Positions 20,907-29,467 of a stretch of 64,000 bases of DNA are shown in pieces; position 1 is the first letter of the stretch; each line of letters starts with the position of its first letter. Location of the stretch: contig NZ_FOVE01000009.1 of the NCBI RefSeq assembly GCF_900115065.1, forward strand, positions 55,300 through 119,299, in the 5' to 3' direction. Position numbers and translations under genes: made by a program. The notes below the pieces were generated by a model. That model ran no database searches. It saw only the letters and a list, made by a program, of their open reading frames with translations, and was not told the DNA's origin. Source of the DNA: Formivibrio citricus. Its GTDB lineage: Bacteria > Pseudomonadota > Gammaproteobacteria > Burkholderiales > Chitinibacteraceae.

Positions 20907-21364
20907 CGGGGTTCCATGATCCAGGCTGTGACCACACCCCAGATACTCAACTCCTGTTCTTCATTGAGCACGATGGGCGGATAGGCCGGATTCTCGGCAA
21001 TCAGCGCCAACCGGTTGCCACGTCGATACAGCCGTTTGACGGTGAACTCGTCATTCAGAATCGCCACCACGATGTCATCGTGCTTGGCCTCGCGGGAGCG
21101 ATCCACGATCAGCGTGGCTTTATCGGGGATGGAGCGTTCCGCTATCGGGCTGACCATGCTGTCCCCGCAGACCCGGAAAAAGAATGTCGCCTCGGGATGA
21201 GGAACAAAACGCCGGTTGAGATCCACCCGATCTTCCACCCAATCCTCGGCTGGAGATGGAAACCCCGCTGATACTGAACCGCCCATGACGGGAATGGGCA
21301 TAAGAGGCGGCAACAAATTCGCCGGAAACGGGCCAATCAACAAAGCACACATGGGAGTACCCAA
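20903..21364 (-). CDS. umuD: UmuD-like SOS mutagenesis protease (peptidase S24)
   Basis: UmuD self-cleaves after RecA activation to give the active UmuD'2-UmuC polymerase. The 153-residue protein has the cleavage region [11 protein letters not shown] (Ala-Gly bond in place of the Cys-Gly of E. coli), the catalytic Ser in CGDSM and the catalytic Lys in NDEFTVKRL. It overlaps umuC by 4 bp. A divergent promoter region with a perfect palindrome (21385-21402) lies 20 bp upstream, so damage-induced expression is expected. Confidence 0.93.
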   Translation of the reverse strand: MGTPMCALLIGPFPANLLPPLMPIPVMGGSVSAGFPSPAEDWVEDRVDLNRRFVPHPEATFFFRVCGDSMVSPIAERSIPDKATLIVDRSREAKHDDIVVAILNDEFTVKRLYRRGNRLALIAENPAYPPIVLNEEQELSIWGVVTAWIMEPR

Positions 21365-21384
21365 AACAGAAGATGTTGGATATT

Positions 21385-21402
21385 ATAGAACGTGCGTTCT
21401 AT
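21385..21402. promoter_or_regulatory. GAAC-N4-GTTC palindrome, putative LexA-type operator
   Basis: ATAGAACGTGCGTTCTAT is a perfect 18-bp palindrome. It does not fit the E. coli CTG-N10-CAG box but has the GAAC-N4-GTTC core known from Bacillus-type SOS boxes. It overlaps a minus-strand -10 TATAAT (21382-21387) for umuDC and a plus-strand TATTAT (21381-21386), so one repressor could shut both directions. Confidence 0.6.
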
Positions 21403-21434
21403 TCAATGCCAAGTCACTTTGTCAGGAGAACCCC

Positions 21435-21530
21435 ATGTCGACCTTGATCCGCCAGAATCTGTCTTCCCCGGACTACCAGGTACTGTTGTCGTGCGTGATG
21501 ATGGTTCCGCTGCTTTGGGTGTTGAGCTGA
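21435..21530 (+). CDS. 31-residue hydrophobic peptide divergent from umuDC
   Basis: This short ORF encodes MSTLIRQNLSSPDYQVLLSC followed by VMMVPLLWVLS: a polar N-terminus and about 17 hydrophobic residues able to span a membrane. AGGAGA lies 7 nt before the ATG, better than chance. It starts 33 bp from the palindrome shared with umuDC, so it may be induced by DNA damage. Small SOS-induced membrane peptides such as TisB are known toxins, but no sequence similarity is claimed. It is too short for family assignment and could be a leader ORF. Confidence 0.5.
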   Translation: MSTLIRQNLSSPDYQVLLSCVMMVPLLWVLS

Positions 21531-21553
21531 GGCGTTGACGTTTGCTTTTCGGC

Positions 21554-21575
21554 CTTATGTTGAGCTCCACATAAG
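21554..21575. repeat. 22-bp near-perfect palindrome after the small peptide gene
   Basis: CTTATGT and ACATAAG are exactly inverted around TGAGCTCC; only one base pair of the 22-mer is mismatched. It may be a protein-binding or recombination site, or a short hairpin. The surrounding 21531-21707 has no supported gene. Confidence 0.4.
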
Positions 21576-21707
21576 ACAGAAGATCAGTCTGTCTAGAGAT
21601 TACCCTGCTGCCCAAGTGCGGTTTTTTCTTCCATATCAGCCTTCGCCACGGCACTGCTCGACTCGCTTTTATGGCGGGTTATCTTTGCCAGCCATGATGG
21701 CGGTGAT

Positions 21708-22397
21708 TTAGTCTTGGATGAATCGTCTTTTGTTTGCCCTGATTTGCGCGCGCAGTTTGGATTCGCCTTGGGCGGTTAATCCTGCATAGTCCGTTAACCA
21801 TTGGCAAAGCATTTCTTCCGCCGGTACGAAGTAATCCTTGCGCCCTTTGGTTGAGCGGAGAATATCGTTGGCAGATTCGTCGAACATGCCACATTCTTCA
21901 TGGCCTTCTGGTAACTCTCCGGCCATTTCCGCCTGATCTTGCAGGTGCCAGACAACATCCTTCAAATGCGCTTGTACGCTCCGGTCTGCTCTCAGAAAGA
22001 AACGGAAATCACGATGGCGAGCCAAGAATTTTTCCATGGCGGCATCGAAATCAACCATCATCCCAAGATCGCCAGCAGCAAAGGCCATTTCGTTGGCTAA
22101 CCGCTCGATAAGCTGATTGATAAACCCCTTCAAGTCTCCCTTTTTCAGGCCCGTGAAAACCATGGCATAGCGGGTGTCGGCTTCCATTGCAAAGATGCAA
22201 GCACGGCGGCGGATGCGAACCAGATGCACAACCCATTGCTGCAAGTGCGCAGGTTTCTGACCTGAGTTGTCTCGCAATAGTTCGGCATCATCCGCCAGAT
22301 TCGGCGAAGGGGCCGCCAGAACTAATCGAGGTGTGCCTTCTTTGGATTTAGGTTCGATGAACTCAGCGAATGCTTTGCTACAGTTGAAAATCAGCAT
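21708..22397 (-). CDS. DUF6933-like protein, unknown function
   Basis: A 229-residue cytoplasmic protein starting MLIFNCSKAFAEFIEP. The segment LQQWVVHLVRIRRRACIFAMEADTRYAMVFTGLKKGDLKGF and the C-terminal tail resemble the uncharacterised DUF6933 family. No catalytic motif is visible. It is followed in the same direction by nothing until umuC. It starts 34 bp after the end of the NERD gene, suggesting a two-gene unit. Function is unknown. Confidence 0.6.
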   Translation of the reverse strand: MLIFNCSKAFAEFIEPKSKEGTPRLVLAAPSPNLADDAELLRDNSGQKPAHLQQWVVHLVRIRRRACIFAMEADTRYAMVFTGLKKGDLKGFINQLIERLANEMAFAAGDLGMMVDFDAAMEKFLARHRDFRFFLRADRSVQAHLKDVVWHLQDQAEMAGELPEGHEECGMFDESANDILRSTKGRKDYFVPAEEMLCQWLTDYAGLTAQGESKLRAQIRANKRRFIQD

Positions 22398-22431
22398 GTC
22401 GTCCTGGCCTTGGTTCTCGGGGGATTGAGTT

Positions 22432-23331
22432 CTACGGATTCACAAAGAACAAGCCAGAGTAGGCGTCCTTTTCGCATTCCGCGAAAAATTCCTTCTTCTG
22501 TTTGCGCAGCTTGGCCGCTCCGCCACAGGTCGGGCATGCCGCTTTAATGGCCGTATTTCTCTCGCAATCGTTACAGTAGAAGAAGTAGCTATACGAGTAG
22601 CGAATCTCCAGATTTTTGCCGCCGCAATGCTTGCAGGTGTGCACAGTCGCGGTGTCAGCCACAGGCTCCGGGAATGGATTGATCGCTTGGGCAATCTGCG
22701 GTTCCACTACCTCGGGTTCTGGTGCTGTCTTGGTCAGCGGCTTGTTGATGGCCTTGAGGAAGGCTGCAATTTTTTTGCGATTATCCAGAGTAAGCTCAAG
22801 CCCCTTCTTTGCCGACTTCTCCTGATTTGATTCAATGATTTTGTCGGCTACTTGATCAGCTTTGCACACCCCAGAGACCGGGCCTGATTGCGGCCAGATA
22901 ATGATGCCATCGTCGGAAATCGCGACGTAGAGATCAATCGGGAACTTGGAAAAGAAGGCTTCATTTTTGGATGCCTTACCCAGCACATCCCGGAAAAATC
23001 GTTCCTGAAGGCGTGCCTGAGTGATCGGGGAGGCCATGCCTTTTGATTGGTTTGCCCCGAACCATCTGATCCATTGGCCATCGTCCTTGATCTGAATCTT
23101 GCCGTGAACGCTCTTGCTCTCGACGATGGACAGACCATGGGAATGGATAACCAGATGGTCAATCTGCGCAGCATCTCCATCCGCTTCAATGCGGATGCCG
23201 TTGAGAACCAGGATATCTGGATCGTTGCCAAAAAAACGCTTGAGGTAGAAGGCCATTTTTTCTTCTGCTGCACGGCCTGATCTGGCGAACTTGTCGTCAG
23301 ATTGGAAAGGGTCTAGTTCTTTGAAAATCAC
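22432..23331 (-). CDS. NERD-domain nuclease-related protein with two zinc ribbons
   Basis: The 299-residue protein has an N-terminal NERD domain (RSGRAAEEKMAFYLKRFF; AAQIDHLVIHSHGLSIVESKSV, giving the D...E-x-K nuclease pattern) and a C-terminal pair of zinc ribbons (CKHCGG...CNDC and CPTCGG...CEKD). Zinc ribbons of this kind bind nucleic acid and are also found in topoisomerase I tails. The combination suggests a DNA-processing or defence enzyme. It is probably co-transcribed with the DUF6933 gene. Confidence 0.75.
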   Translation of the reverse strand: MIFKELDPFQSDDKFARSGRAAEEKMAFYLKRFFGNDPDILVLNGIRIEADGDAAQIDHLVIHSHGLSIVESKSVHGKIQIKDDGQWIRWFGANQSKGMASPITQARLQERFFRDVLGKASKNEAFFSKFPIDLYVAISDDGIIIWPQSGPVSGVCKADQVADKIIESNQEKSAKKGLELTLDNRKKIAAFLKAINKPLTKTAPEPEVVEPQIAQAINPFPEPVADTATVHTCKHCGGKNLEIRYSYSYFFYCNDCERNTAIKAACPTCGGAAKLRKQKKEFFAECEKDAYSGLFFVNP

Positions 23332-23401
23332 GACAGAATCCGGAAAGCTTTTGTTGTTTTGTCGATTTTACGCGAAACACTTGATCCTTGGCTTATGACT
23401 A

Positions 23402-23550
23402 GGCTCTGTAGGAGTTAAGTGTTGCAAACAACCCCAAACCTGCATTGATGCTAGTTTGTCAGCGATAGTGTTATGGCGCAGGAAAACCTAGTAGGTACAT
23501 GGTTTTTTGGCTAATTCGTTTTTAATGCAACAGCTAATTCAGACAGAGCC
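23402..23550. mobile_element. 149-bp MITE with 25-bp inverted ends and 8-bp target duplication
   Basis: The element begins GGCTCTGTAGGAGTTAAG and ends with the inverse of GGCTCTGTCTGAATTAGC; 20 of 25 terminal positions match. TATGACTA flanks it exactly on both sides (23394-23401 and 23551-23558), a clear 8-bp duplication. It encodes nothing. The GGCTCTGT ends and 8-bp duplication are compatible with IS6-, ISL3- or IS1595-type transposases; none is in the window. The rest of the 23332-23929 gap holds the terminator and the degenerate attC listed separately. Confidence 0.75.
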
Positions 23551-23570
23551 TATGACTATCCCCTCCTGAC

Positions 23571-23591
23571 AACAAAAAACCGCCTAAGCGG
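23571..23591 (-). terminator. Minus-strand terminator after the cassette array
   Basis: On the minus strand CCGC-TTAG-GCGG is followed by TTTTTTGTTG. It would stop transcripts leaving the Gabija-like genes. The stem is short (4 bp). Confidence 0.45.
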
Positions 23592-23702
23592 AGCTATGGA
23601 GTGATGCATGGGTTAGCCTTGTAACTGACTTACCTACTTGCCTAGTTCCTGTCTGTAAACCATTCCCAGCCCCGGCGTTGATCTTGTTGCGCGTTCTGAT
23701 AA

Positions 23703-23758
23703 TTAATGCCTGAATTCACCGGACTGCGCAGCTTTTCGCCCAGTTCCTGTGGGGTGGG
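23703..23758 (-). other. Degenerate attC site at the left end of the cassette array
   Basis: TGAATTCACCGG-CTGCGC-G-TTTTCGC-CAG-TCC-GTGG is shared with the good attC at 31255-31321, but the terminal core sites (RYYYAAC/GTTRRRY) have decayed. It marks the probable distal end of the cassette array. Confidence 0.55.
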
Positions 23759-23929
23759 CCGTCGGCAATGGACAAGGGCGGGACTTCGGCCAAAGCGGAC
23801 GATGAAATTGCACTACATGAACGACTGCTGAGCAACTAAAGCAGCCCTTCAGGCGACGACTGCAGTTGCCGACTCAGCTAGTCAAACAATAGGCTGATAA
23901 CAGAGGGCAACCACCGATGAGCTACCCCT

Positions 23930-25732
23930 TTATACAGCGTCGTAGTCGAACACGTATTCAGCGAGGATTTCCGTTGACGGATATGCCCCCCGTCCTCCGC
24001 CTCTGCGGCGTTGCTGCTCTGAAATAAGATAGAGATGCTTTCGCGCCCGTGAGCCAACAACGTAGAGCAACTTCTTCGCGCTGGTGACTCCACCGTCCGC
24101 CTCATCCTCTTCGCTGAAATGAGGAACCATCCCTTGTAGCAAACCGAAGGCGATCACGACATCAAACTCTGCGCCCTTGACGCCGTGGATAGTGTTCACC
24201 GTAATGCCGCTTCGGTGCTGGAACACCTTGCGAAAGAAGTCGATTTCTCCAATGTAGGATGAGCCTTCCCTCCGCAGTCGTTCAACCTTCGCCGCAGAGC
24301 TATCGAAGAACGCCCTATGGTGTTCGTTTAACAATCGGTGGGACTGCCAGTCGATCCCGAGGCGGACCATCAATGCATCGAAGTACAACCTGAGATACTG
24401 CAGGCCATCCGTCTCAGCGAGCAGTACGGAGTTACTCTCGCGAAGTAGTTGTTTTGCGGTCATCCCGCGCGCGTTGAGGCCTTCGTTGCCAAGATCCCTG
24501 ATCACCTCGTTCGCCCAGCGCATCCTCCTTACATGCTGATCAGGCGACGCCTGAGTCAACGCGATGCGTGACAGCCGATACCAGAAATTCTCCTGATCTC
24601 GGCTGAACGGAACCATCCCCGGACCATCGAAGTGAAACTCGGGCAACGCACCCGCTAGCCGTCGCGTAACGCCCGCCAAGAGAATCCACCAAGGCGCTAG
24701 CACGCATATCTGCTCTGGCCGGACTCCTTGAGCGGCGCTCAGCCTGATGATCCGTACAAGCTCGGCCTCCACTTCGTCGCGGCCTACGACGGTGTTGTAG
24801 CTGATGGTGCTGCTGAATGCACGGTCAGGCCCCGCCCCGTGAATAACGGTCGCTTGGACGGTGAAGTTCGAGAAATATCTGATCAATCGGTCAGTGGACC
24901 GGTAGTTCTCAGTCAGCGCACGATCTTTGATGGGCACTCCACAGAGCCGCTGTAACTCTGTCACTGACATCGCGAATCCGCCGAGCGATCCAAAGATCGC
25001 CTGATTGGGATCGCCAACAACAAACAGCTGGGTACGCTCAGCGCCTGCTCGCACGATGGCCGCAACGATCTCGTACTGGATTCGCTTCGTGTCCTGGTAC
25101 TCATCGATGAGCACCCACTGGAAGATGTTGGCAAGCACCTTCGCGATCTGCGGCTGGCTTCGGATGAGGCGAGAGGCGTAGTACAGGATCAACTCAAAAT
25201 CAATCTGCCTGTTATCAGCGAGTTGCTGGAAGTACAGCGCAAAAATGGCTTGAAGACGCGCGTGTTTGCTCTGGTCCCTGCAGCCCAAGACATAGCCTTG
25301 GTCGGTGAAGTAGTAGTCGCAGTCCCAATACGTGATTCCGCGCTGCGTCCGGCACAGCTCTTCCAGCAGTTTTTCTTGCTCGTGGCTGTCAATGATTCGA
25401 AAGCCATGCGCTATTGCGGGCTCGTAGATGGCGTAGGGCTTCAGGATCCATTCGAGGCAGAAAGAGTGGATGGTTCCGATCCAAAGCTGGGAGGTGTCAA
25501 CCCCTAGTCCTTCGATACGCTCATGAATCTCGTCCGCTGCTCTGTGCGTGTACGTAAGCGCCACAACGAACTTTCTGTTGCTGTCTAAGCGCGAGAGCTC
25601 ATAAGCGATCTTGTAGGTGAGCGTCCTGGTCTTCCCGCTGCCCGGGCATGCCACCAGGAAAATACTTCTCTCTTCGCGAACAGCATCTGACTGCTCTGCG
25701 CTCAGTTCTTTCTCCGTCCAGACGAATGTCAC
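23930..25732 (-). CDS. gajB: UvrD/PcrA-type helicase, GajB-like
   Basis: The 600-residue SF1A helicase has Walker A CPGSGKTRT (29-37), motif II IDEYQD, motif III VVGDPNQAIFG, and C-terminal motifs TVNTIHGVKGAEFDVV and LLYVVGSRARKHLYLI. It directly follows an OLD-type ATPase-TOPRIM gene with a 4-bp ATGA overlap, the gene order of the anti-phage Gabija system, in which GajB senses DNA ends and assists GajA. It is about 100 residues longer than the best-known GajB. No separate promoter is visible. The last cassette-type attC relic lies 170 bp downstream. Confidence 0.8.
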   Translation of the reverse strand: MTFVWTEKELSAEQSDAVREERSIFLVACPGSGKTRTLTYKIAYELSRLDSNRKFVVALTYTHRAADEIHERIEGLGVDTSQLWIGTIHSFCLEWILKPYAIYEPAIAHGFRIIDSHEQEKLLEELCRTQRGITYWDCDYYFTDQGYVLGCRDQSKHARLQAIFALYFQQLADNRQIDFELILYYASRLIRSQPQIAKVLANIFQWVLIDEYQDTKRIQYEIVAAIVRAGAERTQLFVVGDPNQAIFGSLGGFAMSVTELQRLCGVPIKDRALTENYRSTDRLIRYFSNFTVQATVIHGAGPDRAFSSTISYNTVVGRDEVEAELVRIIRLSAAQGVRPEQICVLAPWWILLAGVTRRLAGALPEFHFDGPGMVPFSRDQENFWYRLSRIALTQASPDQHVRRMRWANEVIRDLGNEGLNARGMTAKQLLRESNSVLLAETDGLQYLRLYFDALMVRLGIDWQSHRLLNEHHRAFFDSSAAKVERLRREGSSYIGEIDFFRKVFQHRSGITVNTIHGVKGAEFDVVIAFGLLQGMVPHFSEEDEADGGVTSAKKLLYVVGSRARKHLYLISEQQRRRGGGRGAYPSTEILAEYVFDYDAV

Positions 25733-27870
25733 GGCAGGTCGCTCAAGAACGGAAGGATCTGGTCGTTCGGCAGTCCTATGGCAGCCTCGGCACGGATGGT
25801 GTGGAAGTCAATCGCGCCCGCGTGGTACTGCATTAGACGCTCCCAGAAGGTTTGCAGCGCCGGAGGCACAACGGATCCGGCAGGGTTGTTCACAGCCACC
25901 CGATGCTTGAGGATGTTGAAGATCAACTGTGTGGAAAAGGAACCGTGGGCGAAGACGATCGCCTGACGTATGTAGGAAGGGATGACGGTCCTGTGATCGA
26001 CGAGCTTGCCGAGACGAATAGCAAACCAGCCCTTGCCTTCGTGATTGGCCATTGTGAGAACTCGTCTTCCATACTGAGCTGGATCGCCCGATCTCAATTG
26101 CGCTGTAGAGAGTGCCTGCGTTGCAGCTTGGCTATAGACCGCGTTGACAGACGAAACCACCTTCTCAACATTGCCCGCAGCCACAAAATCCACCTCGAAC
26201 GTATGCGCGGCAAAGAACGGGCGAACCCATGCATTGACAGCGGCTTCGGCATCTAGGGTGACTCTCCGCGCTGCACCTGAAACTTGGGCGCGCAGCAGCT
26301 TGCCCTTGAAAGCTACCGTCTCAGCATCGTCCTCAGGCAAGGGATTTGGGTCCATAAATGCCGCGTCGAGATCCGTGATGATTGAGCAACGTCGGCGTAT
26401 TCGTTCATCATGGAACAGTACGGAGACGTTGGAGAAGCCCGTGCTGCCAATGTTGATGAGACTAATCCCTAGCTCGTCGAGGCTGACGCCCAACACCTGC
26501 TTCACCATCAACGGGATGAGAATCTCTTCGGCATCTCCCTCGACCAGAAGCACGCTCTTCGCAAACAGCAGGTTGCTGCGGACTGCATCAAGGTAGCGTT
26601 GAACATTGCCTATCTGTTCGGGCTCAAGGCTGGCAGAGGGCTGGAACGCCTCGCACTTATTGCCTGTACGTCCAAGAATGTTGACGCTCTTGATGTTGCA
26701 GACTTCCGAGATGTGCGATGAATGCGTTGAGTAGATGATTTGCGCCTGTGCGTAGCCGATTCTATCGAAGAGCGTCTTCTGCACATGGGTATGCAGATGC
26801 GCCTCAGGTTCTTCGATGAGTAGAAAATTGGCAAGGGGCTGGCGTTCGTGCTGATACTTAAACTCCAGAAGCTTCAGTGTCAGGAAGATCAGGTTCGCGC
26901 CACCGAGGCTGAGTTCATGGATGCTGCCCTCATATTCCGTATCAAACTCGCCAACGAAGAGCTTGAGCGACTGAAATAGCAAGTCCGCTTCGTCCGGCAG
27001 ATCAGATTTGATGGAGAGCAAGGCAGGCGAGTAGGTTTGACCCGCAGCACCATGAATTGTCTGCACAATGTCGGAGCGAACAGTCTGAACGTCTTGCAAT
27101 CTTTCAATTTCGGTATTCAACTGCCGGGCCCGCTCCACGATTGGCTGAAACTGCAGAGGGTCGATCTGACCACTCTTACTCTTCAGCAAGGTGAGAAGTG
27201 GGTTAGTCCGGTTGCTATGAAACTCTGAAACAACATCACGAAGGGCTTGAATGAAAGTGAAAGACACCTCCTTCGCGACCGACAGCGTTCCCGGGATGCG
27301 CGCGCCTAGTTCGAGAAATTCGACTTCGCTGCTAAAAAGCGCATTGTCAAAGTCACCGACGATACGCTGGTAGACTGCCTGATCGGAGAAATCTGCGGTG
27401 CTCTTGCCGGTAAACAAAGTTTCATAGTCGTCAATAGTGATGCGATCAAGAATCGCATTCATCCCGGCCATGTCTCCATTTTGGAGCGCAGCCAGATTCA
27501 TTCTGATCTGCTTGTTTGGTCGGAATATCAGGTTGTAGGTGGCACACGCCACCACGCCACCAGCTTGGCCAACTCCTGTACCGTGAACGAATAGGGCCTG
27601 CATCGCTTCATCAGCGCTGACTTCGTCAAATTCAACACTGATGATGATCCAGTGACCACGCCAGGAACCGAGCCCTCGATAGAAATCAGACTCATCAAGC
27701 CTGTATGAAGCTCGGACCATGCTGTCGTCCAGCATGAGCCGTATTGCTCTCAGGACGTTGCTCTTGCCTGCGCCATTTTCGCCAATGATCGTGTTCACGC
27801 CCTGCTTGAATCGCAAGGTAGCGTTCGCAAAGTTACGATAGTTGACTAGTGTCAGCTTGGATATATGCAC
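25729..27870 (-). CDS. gajA: OLD-family ATPase-TOPRIM nuclease, GajA-like
   Basis: The 713-residue protein has an ABC/RecF-type ATPase with Walker A GENGAGKSN (30-38), a signature-like LSLGGANL, and Walker B LLIEEPEAHLHT. A C-terminal TOPRIM domain follows (LLVEGDAEEILIPL, then the acidic IITDLDAAF). OLD proteins with this layout are DNA nucleases, and GajA is the nicking nuclease of Gabija. The start codon is GTG at 27870 with GAGGATGAC upstream, coupled to a 23-codon leader ORF. The pair gajA-gajB lies between attC sites, so it appears to travel as one large integron cassette. Confidence 0.85.
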   Translation of the reverse strand: MHISKLTLVNYRNFANATLRFKQGVNTIIGENGAGKSNVLRAIRLMLDDSMVRASYRLDESDFYRGLGSWRGHWIIISVEFDEVSADEAMQALFVHGTGVGQAGGVVACATYNLIFRPNKQIRMNLAALQNGDMAGMNAILDRITIDDYETLFTGKSTADFSDQAVYQRIVGDFDNALFSSEVEFLELGARIPGTLSVAKEVSFTFIQALRDVVSEFHSNRTNPLLTLLKSKSGQIDPLQFQPIVERARQLNTEIERLQDVQTVRSDIVQTIHGAAGQTYSPALLSIKSDLPDEADLLFQSLKLFVGEFDTEYEGSIHELSLGGANLIFLTLKLLEFKYQHERQPLANFLLIEEPEAHLHTHVQKTLFDRIGYAQAQIIYSTHSSHISEVCNIKSVNILGRTGNKCEAFQPSASLEPEQIGNVQRYLDAVRSNLLFAKSVLLVEGDAEEILIPLMVKQVLGVSLDELGISLINIGSTGFSNVSVLFHDERIRRRCSIITDLDAAFMDPNPLPEDDAETVAFKGKLLRAQVSGAARRVTLDAEAAVNAWVRPFFAAHTFEVDFVAAGNVEKVVSSVNAVYSQAATQALSTAQLRSGDPAQYGRRVLTMANHEGKGWFAIRLGKLVDHRTVIPSYIRQAIVFAHGSFSTQLIFNILKHRVAVNNPAGSVVPPALQTFWERLMQYHAGAIDFHTIRAEAAIGLPNDQILPFLSDLP

Positions 27871-27880
27871 GCCGTCATCC

Positions 27881-27952
27881 TCATTTTTCTAGGGCAAAGC
27901 ACTCGCGCATAACCTGCGCAACAAATTCTTCGTACCACTCCGGAACGTTCAT
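27881..27952 (-). CDS. 23-codon leader ORF before gajA
   Basis: The ORF encodes MNVPEWYEEFVAQVMRECFA plus LEK. It begins 10 bp inside the cassette edge and its TGA overlaps the GAGGATG that serves as the gajA ribosome-binding site, so termination here could help ribosomes reach the GTG start of gajA. Leader ORFs that raise cassette translation are known in class 1 integrons (ORF-11). Expression of this one is inferred from position only. Confidence 0.4.
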   Translation of the reverse strand: MNVPEWYEEFVAQVMRECFALEK

Positions 27953-28135
27953 CACAATGATGCCCAACGTTTGAGGTAACCGGCGACCGGAGCGCGGAGG
28001 GTACCGGCAAGCGGCGCTTGCCGGCGTCCGGTTGACTGATGGAATGGACTCCCCCCGGTTTTGTGGCCCAGAGTAGGCGTTGCTGGTCTGCATCGGCAAA
28101 TGGGGATCAGCTTCACTCAACAAGATGAGTCCTCC

Positions 28136-29218
28136 ATGAATGCTACTACTGTTGCAGTTGATCTGGCCAAATCTGTTTTCCGAATCGCGGTTGCCGATTC
28201 TGCATGGCGCGTCGTTGAACAACACCGGCTCACGCGCTGCCAGTTCGAACGCTGGTTTGCCAATCGTAACGTTTCGCTAGTCGTCATGGAAGCCTGTGGT
28301 TCGGCCCATCATTGGGCGCGCTGGCTTAACGGGCAAGGCATAGAAGTCCGGTTGTTGCCTGCTGCTTATATCCGCGCTTATGTCCGCCGCAACAAGACCG
28401 ATGCCGCCGATGCCTGTGCCTTGCTGGAAGCAGCACGCTGCGCTGATATTCAGCCGGTCAAAATCAAATCCGTCGAGCAACAGGCTTTGCAAGGTCTGCA
28501 TCGTACCCGCTCATTATGGATGGCTAGACGAACCTCCCGCATCAATGCTTTGCGCGGCTTTTGCCGGGAATTCGGTATTGTCCTGTCTACAGGAAGTCGA
28601 GTAGGGATTGAGCAAATCAGCCGTGTACTGGCAGATCCGGCCAGTGCCGTACCCGGATTGATTCGCGGGACAATGAAGTTACTGGTGGAGGAAATCCGGC
28701 TACTGGAGGCACGTATTAGCCAGCTGGAGCGAGAATTGACTGAAATTGCCAGGCAAAGTGCAGCATGCACATTGCTGATGTCGATCCCTGGTGTTGGTTT
28801 GTTGACTGCAACGGCGATGGTGGCTGCAACCAGCGGGCATGTTGAGCACTTCAAGGATGCACGGCATTTTGCCAGTTGGTTTGGCTTAACCCCCAAAGAG
28901 CATTCGTCCGGAAGTACGCGCAAATTGGGGCGGATATCCAAGCAGGGAGATCGCTATCTGCGCATGTTGCTGACCCACGGTGCCCGCGCAGTTTTGCGTT
29001 CGGCGTCGATGGCAAAAACCGCGGGCAGGCCTTTGAATGTCTTGCGCCAGTGGGCGCTGGATGTACAGGCCCGCACCAATCACAACAAAGCAGCCTGTGC
29101 GCTAGCCAACAAACTGGCGCGAATCTGCTATGCCACTCTGCGGGATTGTTGTGGTTTTGAAGAGACGGTTCGCTTGCAAAGAAAACTGCAACGGACTGCA
29201 TTTGAAATGCCGGCTTGA
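28136..29218 (+). CDS. IS110-family (IS1111 group) transposase
   Basis: The 360-residue recombinase has an N-terminal RuvC-like DEDD domain (VAVDLAKSVF, VVMEACGSAHHW, KTDAADACAL) and a C-terminal Tnp_20 domain (MSIPGVGLLTATAMVA; WFGLTPKEHSSGSTRKLGRISKQG with the serine-rich active segment). Such enzymes make site-specific insertions guided by an RNA from the element. The ATG at 28136 gives the standard DEDD start; the frame extends 25 codons upstream into the IS end. The gene looks intact. Confidence 0.93.
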   Translation: MNATTVAVDLAKSVFRIAVADSAWRVVEQHRLTRCQFERWFANRNVSLVVMEACGSAHHWARWLNGQGIEVRLLPAAYIRAYVRRNKTDAADACALLEAARCADIQPVKIKSVEQQALQGLHRTRSLWMARRTSRINALRGFCREFGIVLSTGSRVGIEQISRVLADPASAVPGLIRGTMKLLVEEIRLLEARISQLERELTEIARQSAACTLLMSIPGVGLLTATAMVAATSGHVEHFKDARHFASWFGLTPKEHSSGSTRKLGRISKQGDRYLRMLLTHGARAVLRSASMAKTAGRPLNVLRQWALDVQARTNHNKAACALANKLARICYATLRDCCGFEETVRLQRKLQRTAFEMPA

Positions 29219-29467
29219 ATCCGGCAGGCAGTAAAACTTGATCCCAGCGTTGCGAAGAGATTGATCACCCATCATGGCTTAAGGAAGCAATCCGCACGAT
29301 CAGACGCCGATAACTCTTCCGGCAGCTTGCCTGCCGTTTGTACCGATTGGCGCATCGTGTTGCAGATTCCATGTCGGCACGGGTCACACAGAACCCACTT
29401 CAGATGCCGGATATACGACTGCACGCTTTTCCTGTCAGCCTCAAAAACGATCAATCCCTTGCTTTGC
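29219..29467 (+). ncRNA. Putative bridge/seek RNA region of the IS1111 element
   Basis: About 250 bp of non-coding sequence lie between the transposase stop and the right subterminal repeat. In the IS1111 group the guide RNA that pairs with target and donor DNA is encoded in this 3' region. Loops matching the attC target were not worked out by eye, so the call rests on position and family. Confidence 0.45.
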
